From the NCBI GenBank assembly GCA_024195265.1, contig JAJLRJ010000007.1, positions 9,958,328 to 10,022,327 of the forward strand: 64,000 bases of DNA, given 5' to 3'. Below are positions 12,675-42,167 of this stretch, in pieces. Position 1 is the first letter of the stretch, and each line of letters opens with the position of its first letter. The stretch comes from Dendrophyllia cribrosa (taxonomy: Eukaryota > Cnidaria > Anthozoa > Scleractinia > Dendrophylliidae). Position numbers and translations under genes: made by a program. The notes under the pieces are model-generated. The model had not been told where the DNA came from and made no database searches. It saw only the letters and a program-made list of their open reading frames with translations.

Positions 12675-13065
12675 CAGACTTTGTGGAGCAAGGACTGTTT
12701 TCAAATGAACAAGAACTTGAGAATAAACTGGGAGTGGAACCAGAAGCTGAAATTGTTTAATCAGAACGTAATGAAAGAAAATGGATTGTTTGGACGGAGT
12801 GTTTAATTCAACTGCAATCTTTCAGTTTAAATCTAGTGTCTAGTTTCTTTTCAAAATAATATCAAGTAAGTACGACATCATCAAGAAAAAATAATTAGGA
12901 AACACATCACTGAGGTGCAGTTTCTCCAAACCAGTTGTAGAAAAAATGTGAGAAAAACAGTTGGAAGAAATAGTAAGTGGGCTAAAAGTGTACTGTTGTT
13001 CGGTCAAGAATCTTGGAACTGGTTATCGTTTTTCTTTTGTATTTTATTTAAATCTTGCTTGAGCC

Positions 13066-13071
13066 AATAAA
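13066..13071 (+). terminator. Candidate COA3 polyadenylation signal
   Basis: AATAAA about 390 nt downstream of the COA3 stop. It is the first good hexamer I noticed in the 3' flank. Confidence 0.45.
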
Positions 13072-13489
13072 AGCTAGGTTTTGGTTAATGACTGTTTTCC
13101 ATTCTCACTCGCTTATAACTTGCAAGACCAGCACATCTTACTGCACTAAGGGATAAACCTCGGAACTACCTTGTGCAATAAAAATCAACAGTACCACAGG
13201 AAAGTACTGCTCAGTAAATTTTATTTGAAAAGTCACACTTTAAGATTTCATCCACAGATTAAAAAGTTAGAACCCATTGTACGGCATTTAAAGACACAAA
13301 GGGTAATGAAGCAAATATCTGTGAGATCTTGTAAAACAGAGCATTTTAATTAATCACACGGGTTCTCACCACTGTTACACAACTTTGTAATGGTAAGAAG
13401 TATTCCACTTTGCTAACATTTACAGTCTTACAGGTATACTTTGCTAACTAAACCATGCCCATATTTTTCAATTATTGCTCTTTCTTTTT

Positions 13490-13760
13490 GCAGTCAACTC
13501 TCTCTAAATGGACACCCATCTAAGATGGACACCAAAGATTGGTCTCCATGCATGGCACTTCAGTCACTCATTTTACTTTTACTGAACACCTTAAGGTGGT
13601 CTCTACTGCACTTCAGTCACTCATTTTATTGTAACTGAACTCTCTATAAGATGGACACCTTTCTGAGATGGACACCAAAAGTTGATCTCTACAGCACTTC
13701 AGTCACTCACTTTACTTGAACTGAACACTCTTCATGATAAAGGACAGCTGGTTCTGTTCT
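13490..13760 (+). repeat. Tandem repeat with AGATGGACACC units downstream of COA3
   Basis: Two to three imperfect units of about 100 bp contain AACTCTCTATAAGATGGACACC and CACTTCAGTCACTCATTTTA. It lies between the convergent 3' ends of COA3 and MCM6. Confidence 0.65.
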
Positions 13761-14090
13761 AAGTCGTGTTAGTTGTAGGTAGAGAGAATTGACTGTAAAC
13801 TCTTATGTGAGTTGTCTGAAGATCCAGGTCTGTTTCTCATTTTCTGAATTTCAGAATGGTTTCCAAAGCAAACCAATTCAACAGAGCCTCACTGCAGGTT
13901 GAATGAAACTATGAACAAGCTTGAACAAGTTCTAGTTGTTATAAATTATACATTCATACACCTTATCCAAAACTTAATGCATCTAAATGCAGTGAGGTTG
14001 TTCAGTAAGAAGTTTGTTTTTTATATACAGTGTTGTCAATGTGTATGTCCTATAAACATTGTTTCAGTTAAGTGGCCATGTTTTGAAGGT

Positions 14091-30421
<16,331 letters not shown>

Positions 30422-30452
30422 CTTGTTCGAGCTTCGCTGCGATCAGTTGTCT

Positions 30453-30458
30453 CACGTG
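30453..30458. promoter_or_regulatory. E-box CACGTG near the MCM6 start
   Basis: A palindromic bHLH-type (Myc/USF) E-box immediately next to the E2F site. Function inferred from motif and position only. Confidence 0.4.
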
Positions 30459-30463
30459 AAGAA

Positions 30464-30475
30464 TTTGGCGCGAAA
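30464..30475. promoter_or_regulatory. E2F site in the MCM6 promoter
   Basis: TTTGGCGCGAAA, a near-palindromic E2F consensus matching on both strands, 43 bp upstream of the MCM6 ATG. MCM genes are classical E2F targets in animals, so this supports both the start choice and S-phase control. Confidence 0.8.
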
Positions 30476-30727
30476 ATTTCGTAGCAGCAAGATCCCGGAT
30501 GACGGAAAACAATAAAAATAGGAAATGAGAGTGAATGGGAAAGAAAAGAAGTGGTAGAAGTAAAATGGACTTACGTGGCTTCTGATTTCATCAATTTCCT
30601 TTGTCAGAAAAGAGTGAATAAGGCGACCTCGTCCCTTAGGGCCTTCTCCGGTTTTTCAAATTCAAAATGAAAATGGCGGGTCGGGCGGAGAAGCCACATT
30701 TTGAATTTGAAAAAGCAGAGAAGGCCC

Positions 30728-31081
30728 TAGTTTCCATATAATCGCAACGATCGCATAAAAAAGTGTTGTGCGACCCTTGCGATCATATGGAAACCAAAAC
30801 GTTGCGATTCTTGCGATTGCGATCGCAGAGATAGAAAAGCCTGGTTTCCATATAATCGCAAGGATCGCAGCGTTCGCAGAAAAAAGTGTTGTGCGACCCT
30901 TGCGATCATATGGAAACCAAAAACTTTGAGATCTTTGCGATCGTTACGATCCTTGCGATTGCGATCGCAGAGGTAGAAAAATTTCTATCTCTGCGATCCT
31001 TGTGATCGAGAGGTTTTTATATGGAAACCACTCTTGCGATCGTCGATCGCTGCGATCGTTGCGATTATATGGAAACCAGGC
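30728..31081. mobile_element. GATCGCAA-rich MITE pair upstream of MCM6
   Basis: A complete copy at 30840-31081 runs from CTGGTTTCCATATAATCGCA to TGCGATTATATGGAAACCAG; a partial copy precedes it. Both are filled with palindromic GCGATCGC/GATCGCAA words in both orientations. It begins about 300 bp upstream of the MCM6 start codon. Confidence 0.7.
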
Positions 31082-31439
31082 TTATAAACAGGGAACGGTA
31101 AAGAAATGTATCAAAATGTAAAACGCACGTGCAGTTGCATTGAAATCGCTCATCCGTTTTTCTCTGCTGCGCGCCGTTGTCTAAGTGGCTGCTAAAACTC
31201 CCTAACAAGCTAAAGGGGTGGGGGAGGGGGGTGGGGGGGGGGGGGGGGGGGGGAGAGGGTAAAATGTTGGAGACTGAAAAAATAATTGGCCTTCGGGCCT
31301 TACTTTTCGCAACATAGGGGGGGGGGGGGGGGAGGGGTCTATCCCCTAGGTTCGTCACTGGTAACTCATCGTTCAGTGGTATGAAAATTGTGACGACAGC
31401 AGTTTGCCTCAATTAAGTTCGTTTCCAGGGTGTCTCAAT

Positions 31440-32100
31440 CAATCAATTAATCATCTTTATTAAGTCATGGAATCTCATTCATAAAAATGCTCTTCCAGAG
31501 AGCCGTGCAAAAATCATGCAATAAAAAAATACAATATTAAATAAATATGGTCATTAAAATTATACTTAATAACAAATATGATATAAACGATTTCAGGCTT
31601 GTCTGTCCTTTAATAGTATTTGATAGACTATTCCAGAGAACCGCCCCTCTATAGTGGAAGCTATTTTTTCCAGCCTCAGTATACGGTCTTGGTACAAATA
31701 AATTATGTGTTGAGTTTCTTAGATTGTAAGAATACATAGAGTTTGGACTATTAAAAATTTGAGTCAAATGATCAGGTACATTTCGATTTTTCAATTTATA
31801 CATTATTATGGCTAATTGTCTTGTCCTTCGTGTCTCAAGATTATCCCATCCAAGTTCATCCAGTATCTTAACTGATCGTCTATCGTAGTTAGAGGAGGTT
31901 ATCACCCAGGCAGCTCTGTTTTGGAGGGTCTGGAGTCTGTTACACATCCCTTTCCCACAACTCCCCCACACTATACTACAATAATCGAAATATGGTAGTA
32001 CAATGGAGTAGTACATCATAATTAATGTATGATAAGGTATGAGGTGCCTTACACGTCTCAGAACGCCAATCCCTCCAATCCATCCTGTCTCTTCCACTCT
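31440..32100 (-). mobile_element. 5'-truncated non-LTR retrotransposon (LINE) fragment
   Basis: A 186-codon frame (32097-31537) reads like the C-terminal thumb region of LINE reverse transcriptases: YYSIVLPYFDYCSIVWG, then LQTLQNRAAWVI, then VLWNSLSNTIK. This is the jockey/CR1-like arrangement. It ends in AATAAAGATGATTAATTGATTGA on the minus strand, a short tandem tail typical of such elements. The catalytic palm is missing, so it cannot move by itself. Confidence 0.8.
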
Positions 32101-33412
32101 TTACTCCAGGGATCGTACGTGATTCCGTTTTCCTGTAATCCTGTTGTCCGATCGATGTTTACTCCCGGGGGTGAGATCACGGCTTCCTAATATAAGCTAC
32201 ATGTGCGGCCCTAAAGGGTATGGTTTAAGCTGTTTGGGTTTGAAAAAGGGTATAGATTTTGACCATTTTGATATGAAATAGGGTATGGTTTGCGCACTCT
32301 GGTCTGGAATTGGCTGATGGTTTTTAGAAGAAGCTACCTTTTTCATCTCTTGAGAAATGCGGTTTGATAACATCGGGAATAAGAAACCCTTCTACTATCG
32401 ATTTAAGAGTCTGGTCTAAAAACAGGGTATCAAATTTTGGGTTAGGTCTGAAATAGGGTAGGGAAAATAGCATATTTTAGTCTGAAATAGGGGAACGTGC
32501 GCACACCACCACCCAAACTTTCGGGGGTATCCCCCCCCGGGTGTTTACTCCACTTCAGTATGAAGACCAAGATGAAAACGTGCAATTCAAATGCAGGCCA
32601 AGATAAAAACGTGACTTGGATTATGTAAAAAGAAGGGGGGGCCGCGTGGATTGTCCCGGATAAAACAGGCCTGTGTAAATGAAATAATTTAATACTCTTT
32701 TTAAATTTTTAACACCTTGCAACACCTTTTTGAGCAACCTCGTTCCCAGGGTGTTTTTTTTTCCGTCCCCTGGAGGGGACGTCTCTCTCGCTTCAGGGGG
32801 CGGGAAGAAGAGAGACCCTGGAAAAGAGAATGCTTTTTGAGATGCTTAACGCCGTTGTGTAAATATATAATTAAGGAAATTTTTAATATCTTTTGGCGTT
32901 GCACTTATGAGCGCGTATGTGTTAAGCAGCATTTTTACACTATTGAGCAGCGCTCATGGATCAGACAAACGCCGAAGCACGTACACGATCTATGAAAAAT
33001 TTAAAACCATTTATTTCTACATTTTTTACTTCCCTGAACTTTAATACACTAAAACACTCTAAAACAACAGGGATATTGCATTTCAAGTTCTATTCATTTT
33101 AAAAACCGGAACACTTAAATAACCAAAGTCTCGCATAATAGTAAATTGCAACATTAAAATTCATTTTTTAACAACTGTACTTAACATTCAAAAGATATTG
33201 AAAACCTACTTTTACATTTCATAAAAAAAGTTTTAGACGCACGAATTATCTTTTTGATCACTATAAAAATTAATTTCCATTCATTCCCTCGACGTGTGCT
33301 CTCTTATTCACAATCAAATAAAAACTATTTCGCGATTTACATTTCCGGCAATACTATAAGTTAAATTACAAATCATATAAGAGGCTTTTGTCCTTTTTTT
33401 GCCTTTCGATTT

Positions 33413-34792
33413 TTAAGTTCGCATTTCAGAACTATTCTGCCTTAAATATCGGCAATCTTTCATCTCCTCAAACAATTCATCAAGTTCTTTTCCATCGTCT
33501 GTAAGAGTGACAGCCTTTTCATTTAGTCCATTTTCTCGATAATGTATTTTCAGAAGTCTCGTGGCAGCGAGAGTCGCTTTGCCAACACGCCGTAGACTTG
33601 CACGAGTCTTCGCAAACTCACCAGTTCGCCGAATCGTTGACGATTTTTCGAACTCTGCATTGTTATTCCGAAGATCCAATAAGGGAGCCAAGCTTATCTC
33701 CGAGGTTTTGGATTGAGCAGTTCCCGGTGATGAAAGCGAATGAGATAGTTTTGCTTTCATCTTGACGGTGCCTTTGCCCTCTGTATTAAAACTGAGATGT
33801 CCGCCGGAATAACTGCGCTGTCTGTCTAACCAATTCTCACCTCGCGTCAAATCCTTTATTGAAATGTCTTTAAAACCATGTCCGACATTCATTTGATCAG
33901 CTGGATAAATTTTTCTTTGAGTTTCATTAGAAAACTCGGCAACACTTCGCTTTATCTGCAAGCTATCAATAAAAACTCTTTCTTCTATCTTGGGCAAATC
34001 GATTTCTGCTTTTTTACGTTGTCTTTCTTTCCGACTTGAAATATTTCTTTGGATTAACTCGCGCTGTGAAGAAGTCTCGGACAATTTTCCTTCTGTTTCC
34101 TCGCATTTTCTATCGAAATCTAGCCTTTGCGCTGATTCTGACAAGGAAACATGCCTTCTTCTTTCTTTCTTCGCTGAAACGATAACATCATCGTTTAATC
34201 CATGCCAGGCTAGTTTAACGTTTGAGCGGAAAGGTACATCGACCAAATCTTTATCTGTTGCTTTGGCCTTCCCGCCCAATTGTATCTCAGGGGTCGTAAC
34301 TTCGCTTAATCGTGAAGGAAGTGTGTTGCCTCGGGGTCGTGGACTCAAAGGAGGCACTAGGTCATTATCAAACTTCGATGTTAGTTTCATGCAAGAGTAT
34401 TTTGCTCCTCGTCCATATCCATTTAATGATATTTTCCGATTTTTTGACCGCTTCGGTTCAGCAACAATCGATCTTATCGGTTCTTCATCAACTTCTTGGA
34501 AACCTTGCAGGACGAATTTGTATTCGTCAGAACATGGCGAAAGGCTACACTCTTTGAAGCGCTTCAATATTGATTGTTTTCGTCCCGAATAGCAGCGATT
34601 CACGGCACCAAAAAAGGCGGCCGAGCGGTTGCTATTTTTTGCATCTTGTGGCGTCGTGTCTTGATTCGAAGTTTTCTTGCTACGGTTTGCAATTTCTCGC
34701 ATCAGTAATCCTTTTGACTTGGTTGTCTCCTTATGATTAAGATATTCCGCTGGATAATCCTGAAAAGCGCTCTTTGATCTTTCGTTTTCCAT
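33413..34792 (-). CDS. Unrecognised 459-aa protein, single coding exon
   Basis: This is a long open frame with ATG at 34792 (CGAATGG), ending in the stop at 33413. The frame is open for a further 20 codons upstream without an ATG, and an acceptor-like ATTTCAAG precedes the ATG, so a 5' non-coding exon is possible. I recognise no domain. The product is very rich in Lys, Arg, Ser and Glu, with basic patches (KKERRRH, SSRKERQRKK), Ser-Pro and Pro-Arg segments (SPRPRG) and probable disorder. The C-terminal 80 residues (RRTGEFAKTRASLRRVGKATLAATRLLK and on) look helical. No signal peptide or membrane helix was seen. A length of 459 codons without a stop in AT-rich DNA argues that it is real. An AATAAA on the minus strand at about 33010 could end the transcript. 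A taxon-restricted nuclear or cytoskeletal protein is possible, but no function is claimed. Confidence 0.65.
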   Translation of the reverse strand: MENERSKSAFQDYPAEYLNHKETTKSKGLLMREIANRSKKTSNQDTTPQDAKNSNRSAAFFGAVNRCYSGRKQSILKRFKECSLSPCSDEYKFVLQGFQEVDEEPIRSIVAEPKRSKNRKISLNGYGRGAKYSCMKLTSKFDNDLVPPLSPRPRGNTLPSRLSEVTTPEIQLGGKAKATDKDLVDVPFRSNVKLAWHGLNDDVIVSAKKERRRHVSLSESAQRLDFDRKCEETEGKLSETSSQRELIQRNISSRKERQRKKAEIDLPKIEERVFIDSLQIKRSVAEFSNETQRKIYPADQMNVGHGFKDISIKDLTRGENWLDRQRSYSGGHLSFNTEGKGTVKMKAKLSHSLSSPGTAQSKTSEISLAPLLDLRNNNAEFEKSSTIRRTGEFAKTRASLRRVGKATLAATRLLKIHYRENGLNEKAVTLTDDGKELDELFEEMKDCRYLRQNSSEMRT

Positions 34793-35674
34793 TCGCTTGA
34801 AATTAAGTAAGTAAGATTTGCTGAGTTGTAAACGGAGCAAGTTGTTCTTCAACTGTCTTATTGAATCACTAGCTGGGTCATTAGCGAAATCCGCTAAAGC
34901 CCTTCAAACAGTGTTCAAAGTTCATCTCATTAAAATGATACCCATCACTGTCATCAATTGACTTTGTTGCTAAAAGTTTTTCTTGACAACTAAATAAACG
35001 CAAAGCTGTGTTCTGACTGCTCTCACGAAAAAAGACAAGCCCACACCAGTCCTATCACCGCGGTTCACGAGTCACGTTGTTTCATTTTTATCCGTTAAGC
35101 CAAGCCTAAATTGCCATTAAACGCTTGTGTAAATGCGATGGTAGTATATCCATTGAAAATCTGACATTTGAGATAAAGGCGAGCTGAAAAGTTTACATAA
35201 GCCTTATAAAGCTTCCATTTTAATTAATCAATAACTTTTACGTGAGAATCTTTTGTTTGAAATTGGATTCAGCGAAACGCCGATGGAGTGCGGTGAACGA
35301 AATACATTTATCGGCAAAAAGTAATTTCGCGTCATTATTGAATAAGGAACTGAATGAACTGCGGAAAAATGACTAAAGTTTATATTGTCGGTTGCTAAGT
35401 ACGGATGAAAAATTAAATCAAATATTGATTCAGTTTATCGAGCCGTCAGAAATCATTATTATATAATATCTGGCAACTATTTTCATATTATCTATTTATA
35501 CAATGCTTGCCATGATCCCTTTTCTTTAATGGTCTGGTTTTGTGTGAATGATCATTGACTTTAAGTACGAACCACCTTATATATCGAACCACCTGATATA
35601 TCGTGTTTTCATGATTATGGCCAGGAGCTTGCTTAAAACTTGCTTTATTACCTCGAAAAAGGAAGAAAAAAATG

Positions 35675-36665
35675 GGGTTTGCTGAAAGCAGGCCCGCGGC
35701 CGGTGATCCGGCGGCCCGCGGCCCACTTCACGGCCCGCGGCCCGGCGGCCCGCGGCCCACTTCAAGGTCCGAGGTCCGGCGGCCCGCGTTTTCCCAGATT
35801 TGTGGTCAGTCATGGTCTGGCCCCGGTTCCTAAAAAGCCGATTAAACTATCCCTGGATTAGCGGTTAATCGACGATTAATTTTTTTCCTAAGATAACTAA
35901 TCGAGGGTAAAAACGGATTTATCCCTCGATTAAACTCAGAATAAACCGTTTTGACCAGTAATTCACATGCAGACACGCGCGAAAATGACAATGCGCGGGA
36001 AAAGGGCGTCTTACACGAAGCCTAGAATTCAGCTCAAAGAGTTTCGTCACAAATTCTACAAATCAATCCTTGATATTGGTTGTTTTTGTCGAAGAAAAGA
36101 AACGTAATCTCTTGCGATTTGATCAAAGGAAACGGAATGAAAATCATGACGATTCAGTTCAAAGCGATGTTGACTCGGTAAAGGAAATCAAAGTTAAGTT
36201 AAAACTGCTAAAGCTGAAAACCGAATCGGTGAGTTCATTCGATTACAAAATAGCTAAAATTGTCAGCCTTTTGATTTAAATCTGAATAATAAAGCAGTGA
36301 TTTCAGAGAAAGAGCTTTCATAGTTTTATAGCAACATCGTAGCTTTGATTGTGTATAGATTTCACGCTAAAAAATCGTAACTTGTCTTTCATTTTCTATT
36401 TGACATCAATCTTATATATTATTTTTGCGATCTCTTCCCACCCTTTTCTACTGCAAGCCGGCTGCAAAAATAATTATTTAATTCAAGAATTCTTGGATAG
36501 AATCCCCAAACCAGTAAAACTATATGTTAAGAGTTATATAACATTTTAAAATTTAAGTTATATGCGAGCGCTAAAAGAATATTTTATGGCGTGTTGTTTT
36601 TATCTTGCTTTCAAAACTATAACTGAAGTGGCCGCCGGGCCGCGGGCCTGCTTTTAGCAAAACCC
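35675..36665. mobile_element. 1-kb element with very GC-rich terminal inverted repeats
   Basis: The left terminus GGGTTTGCTGAAAGCAGGCC and the right terminus GGCCTGCTTTTAGCAAAACCC are inverted copies, joined to runs of CGGCCCGCGG. The interior is AT-rich and has no recognisable protein. Confidence 0.6.
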
Positions 36666-38282
36666 GAAAAAAATCGCCCAAAGTAATGAAAATAACGGCT
36701 AAAAAAGTCACAATTCCACAAGAATTGCAATTTTGATTTCTTGACAGCCTGTCATGAAATCAAATTTGATCAATTGTAATCCACCTCCATCCTTGCAATC
36801 CTGCATTTCATCTCCAAACTACTACTTCTGTTTTGCTCTACAGAATCTTTTTATCTACTTAAGTTGTGTATTTGGTAGCAATAAAACATGGAAATAAGGA
36901 AAGGTCGGAAAGCAAAATTTTGTTGTTTCAGCGGGATAGTGTCCCTATAAAATTGCCGTCAACTCTTGGTCGAGCGACGGAACGAAAACTATAAATAACG
37001 GCAAAACCACAGCGACAAACACAGCGACAAACCGATGACAAACCAATGAAGAGTGCCGGATCTATCGTAGACCTGTATAAATAAAAATCTTGAAATAGTA
37101 TAGGTAAAAACGGCAAATTGATCCTTACGGCAAGGAGAAGAGATTGAGACAAGAGTGAAATAAAAAAACAAACAGTTGAATATATTTGCCCGATATTTCG
37201 GTTTGCAAAACACTGACCTTCTACGGAGGCTAAAAACACGTGATCGCCGGGCGCGCAAAATGATTGCCTGGTCACCTGGCACACAGTGGCAACCTCCTCC
37301 CCAGGGCCTTCTCCACATTCATAACGGCGGCGCATAGACCCCTGGACTAATTTGTCACGTGACACATGATGTTTGTTTCTTGCATTCTGCCAAAGGAAGA
37401 CATTTTATCGTGGAATACTCCGATAGCGGTGTCCTGGGATTTCTTCGCGCCCTTATCTCCTCAGTTTCATTTTGTCTTTTACATCCACCATTTTTATTTT
37501 GCCGGACGGTTGCTGTTACCATTATTAATTGCTAATATACGTTCATTATTTCGTCTTTTACAAGGCAAATTGCAAGCTGGTGCAATCTTAATTATATAAC
37601 TCGACCCTCTACCCGAGCTCTGTTTATTTATTTCCTATAATACATAGATAATTTTCGGCTATTCAGTGACCGGACACAGTAGCGGATTAGTCTAGGGGCA
37701 CATGGGGCACGTGCCCCAGGCCCTCAACCTACAAGGGGTCCCCACTCAACAAAAAAGAGGGAAGAAAAAGGAAACACAACAGCAATTAGAAGATCCGGAA
37801 ATAAAACAGAAATCTATATACTTACTTAGTCTAATTTAAAGTTCTTCGAGGATTTTAAAGTCTATTTTTCGAGATTTTCTTAGCGAAAACACCTCAACGG
37901 ATAGAGGAAAAAAATGAGCGCTCTCCACTGCAATCGGCACACCATTAAAGAGAGATATATTCGCAGTACGATCTCAACGTTTGGAAATGTTGATGCTAAG
38001 TCTTGTTTCACAAGTAGGTGAAGCATGTTAACATATGTTAAGTTCTTTGCTGGCATGTGTGTTAGCGTAACACGCTTCCTTTATTATAGAAGTACACAAC
38101 AGAGATGAAAACTGAATAAGTTCATCGCCAAGGGATTCCTCAATGTCACCCTTATATGTACAAACCAACGGTTCAGCAGCTTTGCTGAGTTCACTTTGAT
38201 CAAGATCATCTACCCTCGCGAGGAACCCGAACAGCCGGCATACCTCACTGTATGTGTTAATCACGATCCGACATCGCACTTG

Positions 38283-38974
38283 TTAAGGTTACCGTGTACC
38301 TTCGAAGGTGTCCCCAGTATAACAGCGCTAGCGTCTTAAGATTACGCTTAATGTACCTAAACCCAGATATCCAATTAAAGCTTATAGAGCTGGCTATCTA
38401 AATATGGAAACCATTTGGTAATAAAATGAATTGTCGAATTTTTTACGACGTCTAAATTCGAACGTCCGAATCAGCTTTAAAACGCTAAAACTCAAAGGGA
38501 ATTTGTTAGATTTTCCTCAAATTTGGACAGAAGCTAGGCTAACATATAATCAACAAACACGTATCGGCGAATTTCTTATTTCCGAGAACTTTTTCGTCAA
38601 GAGACATTTCCTTGCGATCACTCCATTTTTTTCTCCCCTTTTCGAAAATATTCTGTAACTTTTCACTGCAATGAATATGGGAAATCGCCGACACGTTTTT
38701 TTAGCGCTTCGTGTCCAGAAACCCGAGAACAAATCAAATTAGCAAAAAAAACAATAATCGCTTTGAGTTATAGCGTTTTAAAGCTGATTCGGACGTTCGA
38801 ATTTAGACATCGTAAAAAATTCGACAATTCATTTTATTACCAAATGGTTTCCATATTTAGATAGCCAGCTCTATAAGCTTTAATTTGATATGTGGGTTGA
38901 AGTATATGAAACGTAATCTTAAGACGCTAGAACTGTTATACTGGACACACCCCCGAAGGTACACGGTAACCTAA
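38283..38974. mobile_element. Foldback element, family 3, copy 1
   Basis: The left end TTAAGGTTACCGTGTACCTTCG is answered by GAAGGTACACGGTAACC on the right, and arms of about 190 bp are inverted copies. The interior (38490-38760) is unique and AT-rich. The right TTAA has lost one T. No transposase is encoded. Confidence 0.75.
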
Positions 38975-39910
38975 TTTATCAAAGACGACAAGAAAGCTGT
39001 CGACTTTGAAACTGTGTCTAGAGCTGTCGACGTTGTTACAATCCTGGCGAACTGCTCCGCGATATGATTTCTTTGGAAAGAATCTGTTGCGAACGCTGTT
39101 AAGGAGCAACTTTTGTCAGCTATGTCTTCAGAATATCGTTGAGAAGGAAAATTTAACTCCAAACGGCTCTTTTCAGAACCACAACAAAAATGAAAGTCAT
39201 GACCTCTTGACACTAAATAATATTGTAGTGAAACCTTAATAAGTCCTTAAATGACTGGCTTTTCAAATGGAAAAAAGCCCTTCCTTAGTTCTTTCTTTGA
39301 ACTGTTTTTGTGGGGGCAGTTCTGGGTTGGGGATGGGAAATGGGGTTGCCGGCCCAATGCCGGGTGCTGTTAATTTAACCCCTTTAGGTATGTGGGGCCC
39401 CACGTTATAAATTTGCCATAAGGGCCTCAGGGGTCTTTAATCCGCCCCTGACCGGACATGTTAATTATCAAAGTTACAAACGTCTCTTTCTAATTCTGCT
39501 GATAGAGATACCGGGGAGCAAAAAATGGTGCGGTTGAGTGATTTTTATAGAAACTGCGCGGTACAAAAAATTCAATAATTAGTTCAATGAATGTTTTGTA
39601 TGAAAAGTTGCACAAGCATTTCTCTGAAAACTGGTGGTTACATGTTTCAACTTTTAGTGATATAGGTAAAGTAGAAATAACAATAGCCGCCGTACGCTTA
39701 TAAGCCCTAAGAGTGATCAACATCAAATTTCTCCTTGTAATATTAATGCCTTATCAATTAAGAATTAAGGACATGATCACACAAGATGAGTTCTCTTGAT
39801 ATCCAAACAATTTCTCCCCACTACTTCTAAAGGAAATGTATAGGACTAGAAATGAGAATTTCAATTTTGATATTAGGGCTTAAAGCCTGGTTTTCACTAG
39901 CGACATAAGA

Positions 39911-40377
39911 CACAGGGAGCCCATACAATCTGTTTGTGTAACATAATGACCGTTTGTAATTTTATAGGAAATGTATGGGATTTACCTAAATTTCATATTA
40001 TGGCGACGTATCGCCAAATGTATGTACTGATCAACGCTAAATAAACGTTAAATTACCTTATTTGTTGTGTGTTTTCGTCCTTTTGCCGTAAAAGTGATAT
40101 TTTGAGCGATTTTGAAGGATTCTGAGTTCTCCGTTGACTTAGACGTACAGTCAACGGTTAACTCAGAATCCTTCAAAATCGCTCAAAATGTCACTTTTAC
40201 GGCAAAAGGACGACAACACACAACAAATAAGGTAATTTAACGTTTATTTAGCGTTGATCAGTACATACATTTGGCGATACGTCGCCATAATATGAAATTT
40301 AGGTAAATCCCATACATTTCCTATAAAATTACAAACGGTCATTATGTTACACAAACAGATTGTATGGGCTCCCTGTG
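39911..40377. mobile_element. Near-perfect 467-bp palindromic element
   Basis: Arms of about 225 bp (39911-40136 and 40152-40377) are almost exact inverted copies, starting CACAGGGAGCCCATACAATC and ending with its complement. CATAAG flanks both sides and may be the target duplication. High arm identity suggests recent insertion. Confidence 0.75.
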
Positions 40378-41094
40378 CATAAGCGAAAGCATATAGACTA
40401 CTCGCTTGCGGGGATACAAAAGGTGCTCGAGAATCTCCTTCTTGACTTTAAACTTCTTTATTTCCACTGAGCTCAATCTTCTTCTATCTCCTCTTCTAAC
40501 TCTTCTGACTTACAAGCCGGTTTTCAAGCGACTTTATACTGTGTTGTAAACATGTTTGGGCTCTTTCCAGAGATGGTTACAGGTGGGAGTGTGCAATATA
40601 TATAGAAATAGAAATGCTACGACAGTCTTGAACTTCATTTTGCCTTACTGGAGGTCTAAGCACAGGATGGTGGGAAATTGCCAAACATGACTACAGCTTT
40701 AACTACTCAAAAACCTTATTCCGAGGAAAGACACCCTCGAAGGACAACTGTGCGAGCTGAAATTAAGTAGTGATTACCAAAAATACACTAACAATAATAT
40801 TAATTTACAGTTATAAAATTAAGCAGTATTTAAACTCTCTAAGTAACATAAGCATAACCGCAAGCATAAGAATGCATAAGGATCAATCTTATGCTTAAGT
40901 CAATGTTCGTTTTTACTTTACGCAATCTAAGACAAGTAGAACAATGCGTCCGCACGTGCATTTTGGTACATTTCTGTATTATTCTCTGAAAAACAAAACA
41001 CCACCACCAAATGATCAGATCATAGGTTGGTTTTCCTTACTGAGTCTATTGAAAGCCGCCTCTACAAATCATCTCCTGAACAATGTAGTCTTAG

Positions 41095-41150
41095 AATTAG
41101 ACACTACAGAAGAAGAAGAAGAAGAAGAAGAAGAAGACGAAGCAGTAGTA

Positions 41151-41184
<34 letters not shown>

Positions 41185-41186
41185 AA

Positions 41187-41232
<46 letters not shown>

Positions 41233-41345
41233 AAGTAGCAGCAGCAGCAGCAGTAGTGACAGTAGTAGTATCTTTATTAAAGAGCTCGGGGTTACACGTA
41301 ATAGCGTGGCTAATAAACTTGTTTGTGGCCCCTTAGAATTGGGAC
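41095..41345 (-). repeat. Trinucleotide microsatellite at a LINE-like 3' tail
   Basis: GAA repeats followed by a long GTA tract (41107-41270) adjoin TATCTTTATTAAAGAGCTCGG. On the minus strand this reads as an AATAAAGA end followed by a (TAC)n tail, as in some LINE 3' ends. Confidence 0.7.
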
Positions 41346-41601
41346 TTTAAGCAACTACGATGGCAAGGAAAACTTCAGTTAAAAGTTGAATTTACGTTCT
41401 TTCAAACTACTGGCTTCTAAATAATTCCATTTTTACCTTGTTTGATGTAATGTAGCACATTTTACACTTAACAAATCTTAACTCATTATGATCAATAGGC
41501 TACTGAGTAGGGATATACAGGGTTCATACTACGTTCACTTTGCTCATTTACTTTTTGTTTAACCCTATAGAAGCCTGATAAAAAATATTGACTTACTAAT
41601 A

Positions 41602-41880
41602 TAGCGATTTTCAGCTGAGTGTCGTAAAACCAAAAGTAATTACTCAGTCTGGCCAATCACAACAGAGGAAGACAATGCAATGAACCAATCAGAACTCGAA
41701 GCAAATACATGTAGCCGGCGCAAAGCGCGGGAAAACGCGTGCAGGCAAGTTACGATTGGTTTAACTTCTGATTGGTTGAGAAAATGGCGCGAGATTTTTT
41801 AGCCAATGACAAAGCAATTTGGCAATGCAAGACCAAAGCAATCATGAAATTATTTTCAACACTCAATTGAAAATCGCTCT
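41602..41880 (-). mobile_element. CCAAT/E2F MITE, copy d
   Basis: About 280 bp with ends AGCGATTTTCAGCTGAGTGTCG and CACTCAATTGAAAATCGCTCT. It contains several CCAAT boxes and the reverse of TTTTCCCGCGCTT. It abuts the next copy tail to head in inverted orientation. Confidence 0.8.
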
Positions 41881-42167
41881 AGAGCAGTTTTCAATTGACT
41901 GTCGAAAGTAATTACACAATTGCTTTGGTTTTGCATTGCTACGCTTTGTGATTGGCTAAAAAATCTCGCGCCACTTTCTCGACCAATCAGAAGTAAAACC
42001 AAAACCAATCGTGACTTGCTCGCACGCGTTTTCCCGCGCTTGGCGCCCGCGACATGTAATTGCTTCGAGCTCTGATTGGTTCATTGGATTGTTTACGACT
42101 GCTGTGATTGGTCAGAGTAATTACTTTGGTTTTGGTTTTACGACACTCAATTGAAAACTGCTCTAAA
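41881..42167 (+). mobile_element. CCAAT/E2F MITE, copy e (best preserved)
   Basis: The ends AGAGCAGTTTTCAATTGA and TCAATTGAAAACTGCTCT are inverted repeats. It holds six CCAAT/ATTGG boxes and a central core (about 42029-42047) TTTTCCCGCGCTTGGCGCC with two E2F-like sites. It ends 165 bp past the LACTBL1-like stop codon. Confidence 0.85.
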